From: Paraclostridium ghonii
Lineage (GTDB): Bacteria; Bacillota; Clostridia; Peptostreptococcales; Peptostreptococcaceae
Assembly (NCBI RefSeq): GCF_030815085.1
Contig: NZ_JAUSWG010000005.1
Direction: 5' to 3' (one strand)
DNA: 64,000 nucleotides
The first letter of the stretch is position 1. The number at the start of each line of letters is the position of its first letter. Below, piece after piece: positions 16,763 to 26,391 of this stretch. The notes under the pieces were generated by a model. That model was given only the letters and a program-made list of their open reading frames with translations. It had not been told where the DNA came from and searched no databases. The translations under genes were made by a program, and so were the position numbers.

Positions 16763-18121
16763 TTATTTACTATTTCTAATTTTAACAATAACTGTTGTTC
16801 CTCTTCCATTGCCACTAATCATTTCAATACTCCCATTATGCATTTCTGTAATATATTTAGCAATAGATAATCCAAGCCCTGAACCTGGTATATTTTGATT
16901 TCTATGTTTTTCACTTCTATAAAACTTATTAAATACTAAGTCTACATCATCTGCAGAAATACCTATCCCATTATCCTTTACTCTTATTTCCAGTCCATCG
17001 ATTATCTTTTCAAATCTTATACTAATAATCCCATCACTACTAGTATATTTAATAGAATTACTAATGATATTATTTATAGCCTGAGTTATTTTGTCTTTAT
17101 CTATATTAATTAATAAATTATACGGTTCATTCTCAACAACGAACTTCCTTCCACTAGAGATTACATCCATAGATATTTCTTCTAATAATTCCTCGAAAAA
17201 CTCTTTTGAATAAACTTCTTTTTTATTTATAGACATTTGATTTATCTCTGCCTTTGAAAGTTCAAGTATGTCATCCAATAACTTAGTTAACACTTTTGCC
17301 TTTTTAAGAATTATTCCAGCATACCTTTTTATATCTCTTTCTTCTTTCACAACACCATCTATTATTCCCTCACAATATCCTGAAATATTTGCTATGGGAG
17401 TCTTTAAGTCATGAGAAATACATGCTAAAAGTTCTTTTTCTGCTATCTTTAGCTTCTTTTCTCTTTCCCTAGAAATTATTAAGCTCTCTCTCATGCGTTC
17501 AAAATCATGAGAAAATTTTCCGACTTCTCCATAATAGTCATATTTAACTTTTTCTAAATAATTTCCTTTTAATATTTCTGATGCTGACTTATGCATTTTA
17601 TTAATAGGTTCTAGTATATCTTTATTGATAAGTTTATAAATTTTAAAAATAATAAATACAATTAATAATAAAATAATTATTATAGTAAACTTATATATAT
17701 TTTTATCGTTAATATCATTTCTAAAATTTATAATATCAATCTTTGGAATACTAAATATAGCTATTTTATCTATTTTACCATCAATAATTAATGGTGTAGA
17801 ATATCTAACTACTCCTTTATTATTTATATCTTGCCAATTATCAATGGAAAGGTTTCTTACAGATATTTTATTTGGTGAATCATCTTCTGTAGATTTAATT
17901 ACGTACCCATCTAATGAAACTATTGTGTATTTATAGGTTTGATTTTTAAGATTGTTTGAAATAGCATTAAGTTGATCGTGCACTAATACTTTGCAAGTAT
18001 TGTCTATATCTTTAAAATAGTCTTCTTTAACTGATAAAGTTATGCTTATTGCAAATAAAATTATTAAAGCTGATAATAGTATTAAATATTTCTTAAAGGT
18101 ACTTTTAATATAATTGTTCAC
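16763..18121 (-). CDS. Sensor histidine kinase
   Basis: A membrane histidine kinase of 452 residues. Two transmembrane helices (about 12-30 and 143-163) flank a roughly 110-residue extracellular sensor. A HAMP-like linker (DILEPINKMHKSASEILKG), the phospho-acceptor H in CISHDLKTPIANISG, N-box NNIISNSIKYTS, G1 DNGIGI and G2 GSGLGLSIAKYI follow, so it looks fully active. It overlaps the response regulator gene by 17 bases. It sits downstream of a MacB-like ABC exporter, so it may sense and control removal of a peptide or other envelope stressor. That link is contextual. Confidence 0.88.
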   Translation of the reverse strand: MNNYIKSTFKKYLILLSALIILFAISITLSVKEDYFKDIDNTCKVLVHDQLNAISNNLKNQTYKYTIVSLDGYVIKSTEDDSPNKISVRNLSIDNWQDINNKGVVRYSTPLIIDGKIDKIAIFSIPKIDIINFRNDINDKNIYKFTIIIILLLIVFIIFKIYKLINKDILEPINKMHKSASEILKGNYLEKVKYDYYGEVGKFSHDFERMRESLIISREREKKLKIAEKELLACISHDLKTPIANISGYCEGIIDGVVKEERDIKRYAGIILKKAKVLTKLLDDILELSKAEINQMSINKKEVYSKEFFEELLEEISMDVISSGRKFVVENEPYNLLINIDKDKITQAINNIISNSIKYTSSDGIISIRFEKIIDGLEIRVKDNGIGISADDVDLVFNKFYRSEKHRNQNIPGSGLGLSIAKYITEMHNGSIEMISGNGRGTTVIVKIRNSK

Positions 18122-18809
18122 TGCAATACTCCCACTTATAACCTACTCCCCATACCGTTTTAATAGATTTTTTTCCTATATCACCAAGTTTAGATCTTAA
18201 CCTTTTCACATAAACAGCTATTGTATTTTCATCCATAAATTCACTTAATCCCCATACTCCATCATATAATTGCTCCTTAGTAAATACTTTTCCTGAGTTT
18301 TTAGCTAAATACTCAAGTACTTGAAATTCTTTAGTAGTTAAACTAATCTCTGATCCACTTAATACAACTTTATAATTTTGGGGATATATTTTTAAATCTC
18401 CATAATCTATTATTTCTCTTTCTAATACTTCATTAGGTACAAATCCAGCTCTTCTTATTTGTGCTTTCACTCTAGCCAATAGCTCCATTGGAGAAAATGG
18501 CTTTGTTACATAATCATCAGCTCCTACTCCTAAAGAAAGTATTTTGTCCATTTCCCCAGATTTAGCTGATAACATTATAATAGGAACATGTGAGTGTTCT
18601 CTAATTTTTCTACATACTGTTATCCCATCTACTTCAGGTAACATTATATCTAATATTACTAAAGATATATTCTCACTTTTAGCTACCTCCAGGGCCTTAG
18701 TTCCACTATCTGCTATTACTCCCTCATACCCTTCGATTCTTAAATAATCTGTTATAAGATTAGCTAAATCATTATCATCTTCTACGATTAATATTTTTTC
18801 CTTATTCAT
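18105..18809 (-). CDS. OmpR-family response regulator
   Basis: A two-domain regulator of 234 residues: receiver domain with acidic pocket EDD (10-12), phospho-acceptor D54 in VILDIMLP and the conserved K in VTKPFSPMELLARVKAQ, then a winged-helix OmpR/PhoB output domain (LTTKEFQVLEYLAKNSGKVF, then MDENTIAVYVKRLRSKLG). It is cognate to the overlapping kinase. It lies 90 bases after the ABC ATPase gene with a weak hairpin between, so it may be expressed with or separately from the transporter. Confidence 0.9.
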   Translation of the reverse strand: MNKEKILIVEDDNDLANLITDYLRIEGYEGVIADSGTKALEVAKSENISLVILDIMLPEVDGITVCRKIREHSHVPIIMLSAKSGEMDKILSLGVGADDYVTKPFSPMELLARVKAQIRRAGFVPNEVLEREIIDYGDLKIYPQNYKVVLSGSEISLTTKEFQVLEYLAKNSGKVFTKEQLYDGVWGLSEFMDENTIAVYVKRLRSKLGDIGKKSIKTVWGVGYKWEYCSEQLY

Positions 18810-18826
18810 AATTCCCCCTAAAAATT

Positions 18827-18857
18827 AAGCTCAGCAAAATTAACTTTCACTGAGCTT
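18827..18857 (-). terminator. Weak terminator or attenuator between the ABC genes and the two-component genes
   Basis: AAGCTCAG and CTGAGCTT pair around a 15-base loop; the following T-tract in minus-strand sense is short and interrupted. Partial termination is likelier than a full stop. Confidence 0.55.
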
Positions 18858-18899
18858 TTCTAATACTATTTTATATATAACAAATTTAATTTACAAGTT

Positions 18900-19658
18900 T
18901 TACCATGATTTTTCTTCTAAAAAATTTTGTAGCTTTTCTCTTCTTTCTTTAATATTTTCCTCACTATACTTACCTAGATTAAGTTCTCCATCAATTCTCC
19001 CATCTTTGATATAAAGTACTCTATTTGCTCTTAATGCAGATTTTATATCATGAGTTACCATAACAATAGATTGACCTTTATTGTTAATCTCACTTAATAT
19101 ATCTAATACCATTTGCCCTGTTGATGAATTAAGTGCTCCTGTTGGCTCATCTCCAAATATTATTTTAGGCTCATTGATTATTGCTCTAGCTATAGCTACT
19201 CTTTGTTGCATTCCGCCTGAAACCTCTGCTGGATATTTATCTTTATGTTCATATAAATCTAAGCTTTTTAGTATTTGTTCTGCTTTTTTTTGTACTTTTT
19301 TCTTATTTTTTCTATCATATATAGATGCATATGTTATATTTTCATAAATAGTTAAGTCATGTAATAAGTTTATGGCTTGGAATATAAAGCTTACATCTTT
19401 ATTTCTTATTTTTGCTGCTTCATTCTCACTTATTATAGAAATATCTTTCCCTAATAATTCAACTTTTCCTGAAGTAGGGTTATCCATTGTGCTTAATGAG
19501 TACAATAATGTTGATTTACCTGAACCTGAACTTCCCATAATAACTGTAAAGTCGCCTTTATAGATTTCTATATTTAAATTCTTAAGTACATGAGTTCCTG
19601 TTTTTCCTAATATAAAAGATTTACATAAATTCTCAGTTTTTATTATAATTTCTCTCAT
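18900..19658 (-). CDS. MacB/LolD-type ABC transporter ATPase
   Basis: A cytoplasmic ATPase of 252 residues, of the class that partners FtsX-like permeases in mechanotransmission. Walker A GSSGSGKST (about residue 40), Q-loop FIFQAINLL, signature VSGGMQQRVAIARA, Walker B IIFGDEPTGAL and the H-loop MVTHD are intact. The ATG at 19658 has GGGGG seven bases upstream; a TTG six bases earlier is too close to that site. It starts 11 bases after the permease stop. Substrate is unknown; the class handles antimicrobial peptides, lipoproteins or envelope signals. Confidence 0.88.
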   Translation of the reverse strand: MREIIIKTENLCKSFILGKTGTHVLKNLNIEIYKGDFTVIMGSSGSGKSTLLYSLSTMDNPTSGKVELLGKDISIISENEAAKIRNKDVSFIFQAINLLHDLTIYENITYASIYDRKNKKKVQKKAEQILKSLDLYEHKDKYPAEVSGGMQQRVAIARAIINEPKIIFGDEPTGALNSSTGQMVLDILSEINNKGQSIVMVTHDIKSALRANRVLYIKDGRIDGELNLGKYSEENIKERREKLQNFLEEKSW

Positions 19659-19669
19659 GCTCAATCCCC

Positions 19670-21985
19670 CTATTCTTTGATTAAATCTACCGTTGAAATT
19701 TTATTTATAGATTTATTACAAATATACATAGTTAGAATTATTAAAACAAAAGTAATTCCTACTAACCCTAAAGTCATACTTGTATTAAAGTCAAATATAT
19801 TAAATCCTAATGCTATCTCAAGTAACTGAGACGATGTAAATCTAGTTATTCCAACTCCTATTAATGCTCCTAATACTGCTAAAATCATTATTCTATAATT
19901 GTTTCTTCTTTTTATATACTGTGAAGTAAATCCTAAGCTCTTCATTATTCCATAATTTTTTCTGTTGTCTAAGTTATTTGTTATTAAAATGTTTACTATA
20001 TTAACTATTCCAAAAATTAATACTCCTACTAACAATATTATTGAAATTGGTACTGAAGTCTCTACTACCTGCGATGCAGCATCCTTCAAAGCTTCATAAA
20101 CTTTATCAATTATTATACTGTCAAACTTACTATCTATATCTTTTTTCAGATTTTCATAATCATCTATATTTTTTAATTTAATAAAAGCAATATTTCCATT
20201 TGATTCTCCTGCCAAAGCATCATTTGTTAGTCTTACACTTTGACCTCCATTCATCATTGATTTATAAGTTCCTACAATTAAAAATTCTTTACTCTTCCCT
20301 TCAACATTTAAAGTTATATAATCTCCTATTTTTAAATTATTTCTTTTCATTATATCTAAACTTACAGATACTTCCTTATTATTTCTTGGGTTCATACCTT
20401 TAAGTATTGAAAAGTCTTTTTCATTAAACTCATTATAAACAGTTGCAGCTACCATTCCCCCTATAACATCATACTTCTTAGAATCTATTCCTACTTTAGT
20501 TTTTGCCACTACGTCCCATAGATAATAATTTTCTACTCTATCATCTTTATCTATATACTCCTTAATTTCCTTTATAGAATCTTCAATATCACTAGGCGCT
20601 GATATGACCATATCAGAATTTGCAGTTCCAAATATTTTATATAATTCACTATCTAAGTTTAACATTGTATATGAAATGTTAAGAAATAATGTTGACATAT
20701 AAAATACTAATACAAAGATTATTAATATTATAAAGTTATTCTTCTTGTACTTAAAAATATCATTAATAGCCATACAAAGACTTGAACTATTATTTTTAAT
20801 TAATGATTTTTTTAATTTTTCTTTTGATGATGTTAATCCTATATTTATTGCTTCTATTGGTTTTATCTTATTAATGCATTTTAGTGACATAAATAAAGTT
20901 ATATAAACTATTAAATTAAATATTATTAATACTGTTATCATTATTGCTAAGGACATTAAATCAAATTTATATTCTCCTAAATTTTTAAATGCTATGTTAC
21001 AAATATAACTTACCAATGGAATTGCAATTAATAGGCCTATTAATGATGAAATAATTGAAACAACTCCATAACTATATAAATAAATTGACCTTATTTTTTT
21101 AGATGAGTACCCCATGCATTTATAAATACCTATTGACTTATACTCTTTTAAAATATTATTTTTAATATTTACTTTTAAAATTAATATTAAAACTATTACT
21201 AATACTATTGCTGCCATTAAACTCAAACCACCAAGTAAACTTGTTGCCGTCATTGCAGATATTATATACAAGCTTTTATCTAATACAAATCCACCTATAG
21301 GCTCGTTAATATAATAATCAACTAATTCCTGAGATACCTTGCTTGAATCACCATCACAGTTCATAGTTATCATTTTAGCTTGTGGTAATGCTGATAATGC
21401 ATCCCTTTCATATTCATTAACATATACATATAATATTCCTACAGAAGTAGATGCTTGATTTGAATCATTAATAATAGCTGATACTTTATATTCATGTGCC
21501 TTTCCCTTATTATCAACAATCTTAGCTTTATCTCCAACCTTAATATTATTAAGATTTGCAGTTGTTGCCGAAATCCATATTTCTCCTTTTCTAGGTGATT
21601 TTTGTGTCTTATCTCCTTCTACAATTTCCATTTTATTACTTAAATCTTCTATACTCTTCATTGGTACAACATAACTCATTAAGGTATCATTTTCTTTATT
21701 GTTAAAGCTTAAGTTAGTTGAAACTGAAAACATATCGCTTTTTTTATAATTTCTAACTTTTTCACCTTTTGATTTAAACCAGCTATCGGTTTTATTAACA
21801 ACTGAATCATTTAATGTAATAACTTGAATATCTGGAGTACTATCTCCCATGTAATAATTTAGAGCAAATGTTTTTGATACGCCTATTATTACTGTACTAA
21901 TGCATATTAAAGATATTGCTATGGTAAATATTACTCCTAATAAACTATATTGAGCTTTTTTACTTTTTAATTTAGCTAACCACAC
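19670..21985 (-). CDS. FtsX/MacB-like ABC transporter permease
   Basis: A membrane protein of about 771 residues with two FtsX-like units: a TM helix near 20-40, an extracellular domain of roughly 200 residues, a cluster of helices around 245-370, a second TM near 415-435, a second extracellular domain, and a final helix cluster from about 655. This layout is that of large Gram-positive FtsX exporters. The preferred start is GTG 21985 (MWLAKLKSKK), which has GGAGGGG six bases upstream. The GTG at 22000 lies only three bases before that same site. It is the first gene of the ABC/two-component unit. The gap at 22001-22253 holds the long palindrome listed separately. Confidence 0.85.
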   Translation of the reverse strand: MWLAKLKSKKAQYSLLGVIFTIAISLICISTVIIGVSKTFALNYYMGDSTPDIQVITLNDSVVNKTDSWFKSKGEKVRNYKKSDMFSVSTNLSFNNKENDTLMSYVVPMKSIEDLSNKMEIVEGDKTQKSPRKGEIWISATTANLNNIKVGDKAKIVDNKGKAHEYKVSAIINDSNQASTSVGILYVYVNEYERDALSALPQAKMITMNCDGDSSKVSQELVDYYINEPIGGFVLDKSLYIISAMTATSLLGGLSLMAAIVLVIVLILILKVNIKNNILKEYKSIGIYKCMGYSSKKIRSIYLYSYGVVSIISSLIGLLIAIPLVSYICNIAFKNLGEYKFDLMSLAIMITVLIIFNLIVYITLFMSLKCINKIKPIEAINIGLTSSKEKLKKSLIKNNSSSLCMAINDIFKYKKNNFIILIIFVLVFYMSTLFLNISYTMLNLDSELYKIFGTANSDMVISAPSDIEDSIKEIKEYIDKDDRVENYYLWDVVAKTKVGIDSKKYDVIGGMVAATVYNEFNEKDFSILKGMNPRNNKEVSVSLDIMKRNNLKIGDYITLNVEGKSKEFLIVGTYKSMMNGGQSVRLTNDALAGESNGNIAFIKLKNIDDYENLKKDIDSKFDSIIIDKVYEALKDAASQVVETSVPISIILLVGVLIFGIVNIVNILITNNLDNRKNYGIMKSLGFTSQYIKRRNNYRIMILAVLGALIGVGITRFTSSQLLEIALGFNIFDFNTSMTLGLVGITFVLIILTMYICNKSINKISTVDLIKE

Positions 21986-22090
21986 TTTTAACCCCTCCAC
22001 CCTAAAACGTTTATCTCGTCTTTATATTTTTAAGTATATACAGAAAATCTTTAATAATTATTTTCTAATTCTTAATAAATTCTTACAAAA

Positions 22091-22147
22091 TATATAAGTT
22101 TCAAGATATCTAAGCTATAAAGGATTAGGTATCTTGAAACTTATATA
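22091..22147. promoter_or_regulatory. Long near-perfect palindrome between the exporter and the glycosyltransferase
   Basis: TATATAAGTTTCAAGATA on the left and TATCTTGAAACTTATATA on the right are exact reverse complements, with partial pairing continuing inward around CTAAG/TTAGG. It lies in the divergent gap between two gene starts, where a terminator has no obvious transcript to stop. An operator or a structured 5-prime leader is likelier. Confidence 0.55.
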
Positions 22148-22265
22148 TTTTCCTTCACTTTATTTGTTATAATGATTAAATTACTTTAGTAATTTTCCAC
22201 CATATACCTTCATATAATTATAGTATTTAAATAAAATTTTTATTGATGAAGGTATGGTGAAAAAA

Positions 22266-22958
22266 ATGTTTAGTGATATTTCAATCATAATTCCCTATAA
22301 AGAAAGTACACCTGAACGAGCTCAAATTTTTAATTTTGTCATTAATAGATATAAAACATTAATGCCTGATGCAGAGATATGTATTGGCTGTAATGAAGGA
22401 GTCTTTAATCAAGCAAAATCATTAAATGAGGCAATGAAAAAATCTACTAGAAAATACTTACTTCTAATGGATAGTGATGTTTTAATAAATACTGATACCA
22501 TTAATAAATGTCTTGAAATGATAAAAATTTACGATGTAGTGTTTACACACGATCTATTAATAAGACTTACTCCTGAGTTTTCTAATCATATAATGGAAAA
22601 TAATATCCTAATTATTAATCAACGTTTAGAAAATTTTTCCGGACAATATTTCCATTATCCTCTTAATTCTATTTGTATGCTAAGAAAAGAATTATTAAAT
22701 AAAACTGGCGGTTTTGACGATAGATTTGAGGGATGGGGACATACTGACACTGCATTTAGAGAAATGTTGTTCGCAGCTACTCCTAATATAACTACACTTA
22801 AGTTTCATACTATATATCATCTACATCATAGTTATGATCCTACTTTTAAAAACGATGCTTATTTAAATAAAAATGCTAAAATTCACCAAGAATATTATAG
22901 TCCTTCTACGATTTTTGAAACTATGAGTTATTTAGTAGATAAATATAAAAATTTATAA
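22266..22958 (+). CDS. Family 2 glycosyltransferase (GalNAc-T-like)
   Basis: A cytoplasmic GT-A glycosyltransferase of about 230 residues that would transfer a sugar from a nucleotide sugar. Seen: N-terminal strand ISIIIPYKES, DxD-type motif LLMDSDVLIN (about residue 80), and the acceptor-side motif GGFDDRFEGWGHTDTAFREM found in the galactosyltransferase N-terminal/GalNAc-T group. There is no membrane segment. Start 22266 (MFSDIS) is preferred because AAGG lies one base from the ATG at 22254; the earlier start would add four residues. It stands alone between a palindrome and a terminator. Donor and acceptor are unknown. Confidence 0.8.
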   Translation: MFSDISIIIPYKESTPERAQIFNFVINRYKTLMPDAEICIGCNEGVFNQAKSLNEAMKKSTRKYLLLMDSDVLINTDTINKCLEMIKIYDVVFTHDLLIRLTPEFSNHIMENNILIINQRLENFSGQYFHYPLNSICMLRKELLNKTGGFDDRFEGWGHTDTAFREMLFAATPNITTLKFHTIYHLHHSYDPTFKNDAYLNKNAKIHQEYYSPSTIFETMSYLVDKYKNL

Positions 22959-22977
22959 AAATCATACTTACGTATAT

Positions 22978-23014
22978 AAAAGCTCTATTAAACTACCTCT
23001 TTAATAGAGCTTTT
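22978..23014. terminator. Bidirectional terminator
   Basis: AAAAGCTCTATTAAA and TTTAATAGAGCTTTT form a 15-bp stem. It separates the convergent glycosyltransferase and moaA genes. Confidence 0.85.
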
Positions 23015-23098
23015 CAACTTTATCAACCATACATAATCTATACATCATTATTTTAATACAGTAAAAATCCATTAATATAATTTATTACCTACACCATC

Positions 23099-24058
23099 TT
23101 ATCCTCCAACTTGATACATTTTTTTAGTTATATTACTTTTGTCATTCTCATTTAACGTATGCTCTTTTGGCTTATTTTTTATAATATATTTTAAATAATT
23201 TTCTAATTTTTCTTCATTATCTAAATAAGGTTTTATATCTATTTCTTCTTTTGAGTATAAGCATAATTTTATATTCCCAGATGATATAACCCTTATCTTA
23301 TTACAGTTTGTACAAAAAGAGCAGCTCATCGGCGTTATTATACCTACCCTTCCTTTTGCTCCTTTGAGTTTGTAATATGTCGCTACACTTTCTTCATCAC
23401 TTTTGTCTCTTCCTAATTCTTTGACAGAAGCTATTCTATCCTTTAAATTTACATATCCATTATCAAATAGTTTTGCTCCTTCCCCTATTGGCATTAGCTC
23501 TATAAACCTTACATCTATATTGTAATCTTTAGTTATAGATATAAAGTTATTTAATTCATCACTATTCATCCCTTCTATAAAAACACAATTTAGTTTAGTC
23601 TTTATATTTAACTTTAAACATTCTCTAATGCCTTGTATTACATCTTCAAACTTATCTTCCCTAGTTATTTTTTTATATTTTTCTCTATCTAATGTATCTA
23701 AACTTATATTTACAGAACTAAGCCCTAACTCTTTTAATCTTTTAATTCTATACTTTAAACCCACACCATTTGTAGTTATAGATACTGTTGGTATTTTACA
23801 TATCTTAGCAGTATACTCTATAATTTCTTCTAAATTAGGATATTGAAGAGGCTCTCCACCTGTAAACCTTATTTTTGATATTCCTAATTTTGAAAAAGCC
23901 TTTATCAAATTTTTATAATCACTTAAGCTCATATATTGACTTTTATCATATTTTTGTATATCAATTCCTTGGGGAGCACAATATATACACCTTAAATTAC
24001 ATCTTTCTGTTAATGAGATTCGTGCATAATCAATTTTTCTATTATAATTGTCTATCAT
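23099..24058 (-). CDS. moaA: GTP 3',8-cyclase MoaA (molybdopterin biosynthesis)
   Basis: A radical SAM enzyme of 319 residues that converts GTP to 3',8-cyclo-GTP, the first step to the pyranopterin cofactor of Mo and W enzymes. The N-terminal cluster cysteines are C20, C24 and C27 (RCNLRCIYC). The C-terminal second cluster is CSFCTNCNKIR followed by C in NIKLC. The family C-terminal GG is present (YQVGG). It follows the tungsten oxidoreductase gene with a terminator between them, so expression may be partly independent. MoaC, MoaE, MoeA and Mog-type genes are not in the window. Confidence 0.93.
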   Translation of the reverse strand: MIDNYNRKIDYARISLTERCNLRCIYCAPQGIDIQKYDKSQYMSLSDYKNLIKAFSKLGISKIRFTGGEPLQYPNLEEIIEYTAKICKIPTVSITTNGVGLKYRIKRLKELGLSSVNISLDTLDREKYKKITREDKFEDVIQGIRECLKLNIKTKLNCVFIEGMNSDELNNFISITKDYNIDVRFIELMPIGEGAKLFDNGYVNLKDRIASVKELGRDKSDEESVATYYKLKGAKGRVGIITPMSCSFCTNCNKIRVISSGNIKLCLYSKEEIDIKPYLDNEEKLENYLKYIIKNKPKEHTLNENDKSNITKKMYQVGG

Positions 24059-24116
24059 TTACACAGTCCCTCCAGTTATTGTCTCTTTTAAACTTTTATA
24101 TAATTTTATGATATGT

Positions 24117-24156
24117 AAATGGTGGTCTTAAAATATAATTTCAAGACCACCATTTA
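24117..24156 (-). terminator. Terminator between the oxidoreductase and moaA
   Basis: AAATGGTGGTCTT and AAGACCACCATTT form a 13-bp stem around a short loop. Its position after the aor stop suggests that moaA gets reduced readthrough or its own promoter. Confidence 0.8.
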
Positions 24157-24226
24157 TTACATAAATAAAAACTAACTTAAATTTTTCAAGTTAAAACATA
24201 GTATAACTATGTTTAATTATTTTTTA

Positions 24227-26056
24227 TTAGTTAGTAGTATTTAATGTTCCTATATACTCTTCTAGCCCTAGTTTTTTAAGCGTTTCATCTGTTGGTACTC
24301 CATTTTCATCCCAACCTCTTAAGCTATAATACTCTGGTAATAAAACATCTAATTTATGAACATGCCCTTTTGTTGGTCCTTTTGAAATAGGGTCCTCTAA
24401 TAATCTCTTTGGTAAAGTATCATCGCTCTTATTTATTCCTGCTCTTAAATTAAATATTTTCTCAAGAGTCCATATTCTATCTCCAGCTTCCAATAAAGTT
24501 TCTGGCGTATATATATCTCCACAAACTGAATTGTATATATCTACAAAGTCCTGTAACCCAAGTCCAAATGTTGTAAATACACAAATTCCCATAGAATCTA
24601 TAACTGCCGTTAAATCATGGAATAATTTTGCATATGCTGGTTTTCCTTCTAATTCTAATCTATCTAGTTTTTCAGGAACTCCTAATATTTCAGGATTTAT
24701 CATATATCCTTTTACATGGCACCCGCCTCTATTGTTTACTGCGTAAGTTATACCTTGACCTTGGATACCCCTTGGGTCATAAGCTGGCAACTCTTGTTTT
24801 TTTACCGTCATAGAATATTCTGTTGCATTATAGATTTCACATAATCTGTATGACCCAAGTGCTAATTTGTCACCAAAGCCTTCCCTTTTTCCCATTTTTC
24901 TAGTCCATTCAACCATAGCATGGGCATCTCCCCAATTTAATGATAATCCGTCTGCTTCTATTTCTTCATCTTTTATATACCCTCTTTGGTACAACTCCAT
25001 AGCTGCAGCTATTGTTGCACCAGCAGAAATAGTATCTAATCCATATTCATTACAAAGCATATTAGCTTCATTTATAGCATCTAAATCATATATATCACAA
25101 TCTGATCCAAATGACCATAAAGTTTCATACTCTGGGCCTCCACACTCTTTACCACTCTTTAATTTTACCCATCTACCGCAAGCTATTGGACATCTATAAC
25201 AAGGATTTTTTCTTATTAATGTATTTTCTGTCATAGCCTCTCCACTTATTAAATCTGCATTATCTGTATATGCTTCTTGGAAATTTCTAACTGGATGTAC
25301 TCCATTTTCATTTATTATATTGACAAGTATAGCTGTTCCATAAGTAGGTAAACCTTGTCCTGCTACAGGGTCATTTCTTAATATTTTAAGCTTCTCTGCA
25401 CTTACCTTTTTAACTAAGTCGGCATCTGCTAAATTCACTTTATTGCTTCCTTTTACTACTATCGCCTTTAAGTTTTTAGACCCCAGAACAGCTCCTACTC
25501 CTCCTCTTCCTGCTGCTCTATCTACATCATTCATAACTGCAGATATTGGAGATAATTTTTCTCCTGCCGGACCTATACAAAGTACTTTTGATCCTTTATG
25601 CTCTTCTTGAAGTTTTTCAGTTACTTCTTCTGATAGCATTCCCCAGTAATTACTTGCATCTTTTATTTCAATCTTATCATCTTCTATATAAATATATACT
25701 GGATTTTCTGCTTTACCCTCTAATATAACCATGTCATATCCAGCATTTTTTAATTTTACTCCCCATTGCCCCCCTGAGTTTGATATAGCTATTGTTCCTG
25801 TTAATGGTGATTTTGTAACTACCATATATCTACCACTTGTAGGAACTGGAGCTGCTGTAACTGCACCTGTTGCTATTATAAATTTATTTTCTTCACTTAA
25901 TGGATCTATTTTTGGATCAACTTCATCCATATAAACTTTTACACCTAGACCTCTTGCCCCAATATACTTTTGAGCTAAATCTAAATCTAAATCTTCAACA
26001 TCTACCTTTTGGTCTGTTAAGTTAACTCTTAAAACTTTTCCATTGTATCCAAACAT
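24227..26056 (-). CDS. aor: Tungsten-dependent aldehyde:ferredoxin oxidoreductase
   Basis: A cytoplasmic enzyme of 609 residues that oxidises aldehydes to carboxylates and reduces ferredoxin (the reverse also occurs), using a tungsten bis-pyranopterin and one [4Fe-4S] cluster. The AOR N-terminal domain starts MFGYNGKVLRVNLT and contains GARGLGVKVY; pterin-contacting RGGVGAVLGSKNLKAI lies near residue 185. The cluster cysteines begin in NPCYRCPIACGRW with a further C in STTFG-type C-terminal sequence (MGICVFTTFGLG). AGGAGG precedes the ATG. A Moco/Tuco-type riboswitch and terminator lie directly upstream, and tungstate uptake and cofactor genes are adjacent, so tungsten rather than molybdenum is likely. 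Confidence 0.93.
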   Translation of the reverse strand: MFGYNGKVLRVNLTDQKVDVEDLDLDLAQKYIGARGLGVKVYMDEVDPKIDPLSEENKFIIATGAVTAAPVPTSGRYMVVTKSPLTGTIAISNSGGQWGVKLKNAGYDMVILEGKAENPVYIYIEDDKIEIKDASNYWGMLSEEVTEKLQEEHKGSKVLCIGPAGEKLSPISAVMNDVDRAAGRGGVGAVLGSKNLKAIVVKGSNKVNLADADLVKKVSAEKLKILRNDPVAGQGLPTYGTAILVNIINENGVHPVRNFQEAYTDNADLISGEAMTENTLIRKNPCYRCPIACGRWVKLKSGKECGGPEYETLWSFGSDCDIYDLDAINEANMLCNEYGLDTISAGATIAAAMELYQRGYIKDEEIEADGLSLNWGDAHAMVEWTRKMGKREGFGDKLALGSYRLCEIYNATEYSMTVKKQELPAYDPRGIQGQGITYAVNNRGGCHVKGYMINPEILGVPEKLDRLELEGKPAYAKLFHDLTAVIDSMGICVFTTFGLGLQDFVDIYNSVCGDIYTPETLLEAGDRIWTLEKIFNLRAGINKSDDTLPKRLLEDPISKGPTKGHVHKLDVLLPEYYSLRGWDENGVPTDETLKKLGLEEYIGTLNTTN

Positions 26057-26128
26057 AACGATTTCCTCCTTGTTTTTTAACCTCTAAAAATTAAATTTAA
26101 TAGCCTTAGTCAGTTTTTTTTAATAAAA

Positions 26129-26180
26129 AAACATCAGAAACGTTAAAATAATTAAAATTACTTTATCATATCTGATGTTT
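26129..26180 (-). terminator. Riboswitch terminator before aor
   Basis: AAACATCAGA (26129-26138) and TCTGATGTTT (26171-26180) pair around a 32-base loop, followed in minus-strand sense by a long T-run. It sits between the riboswitch aptamer and the aor start, the position of a regulated terminator. Confidence 0.75.
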
Positions 26181-26228
26181 TAAATCTTTTTTATCCATAT
26201 GAAAAAGAGGTATTATAATTATTTTAAC

Positions 26229-26325
26229 TTCACTCCTTTCCATAGGGAGGCATAAACATTTCTACTTATACCCTAACGTTTTACATACCATGGCAACGCT
26301 TTAGGTATTGTAAAATCGGAGAATT
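26229..26325 (-). ncRNA. Moco/Tuco-type riboswitch aptamer
   Basis: In minus-strand sense the element opens with CTCCGA (26321-26316) and closes with GGAAAGGAGTG (26241-26231), whose CTCC/GGAG ends pair. Inside are ACCTAAAGCG..ACGTTAGGGT pairings and a GCCTCCC segment, matching my memory of the molybdenum/tungsten cofactor RNA motif. It lies upstream of a tungsten enzyme and downstream of tungstate-uptake and cofactor genes. The family assignment is from pattern recall; a covariance-model search with Rfam Moco_RNA_motif would settle it. Confidence 0.75.
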
Positions 26326-26391
26326 TTATTCAATTTTAGTTTTATATTATAAACAATATAATACTTATTGTGTTTATATGTCAATACATTT

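Noticed and set aside
16763..22000. A second Bce-type module
   Set aside because: The kinase has a large extracellular sensor and the permease has two extracellular domains. This fits a MacB/FtsX-like exporter, not the intramembrane-sensing Bce layout seen at 55650-60256.
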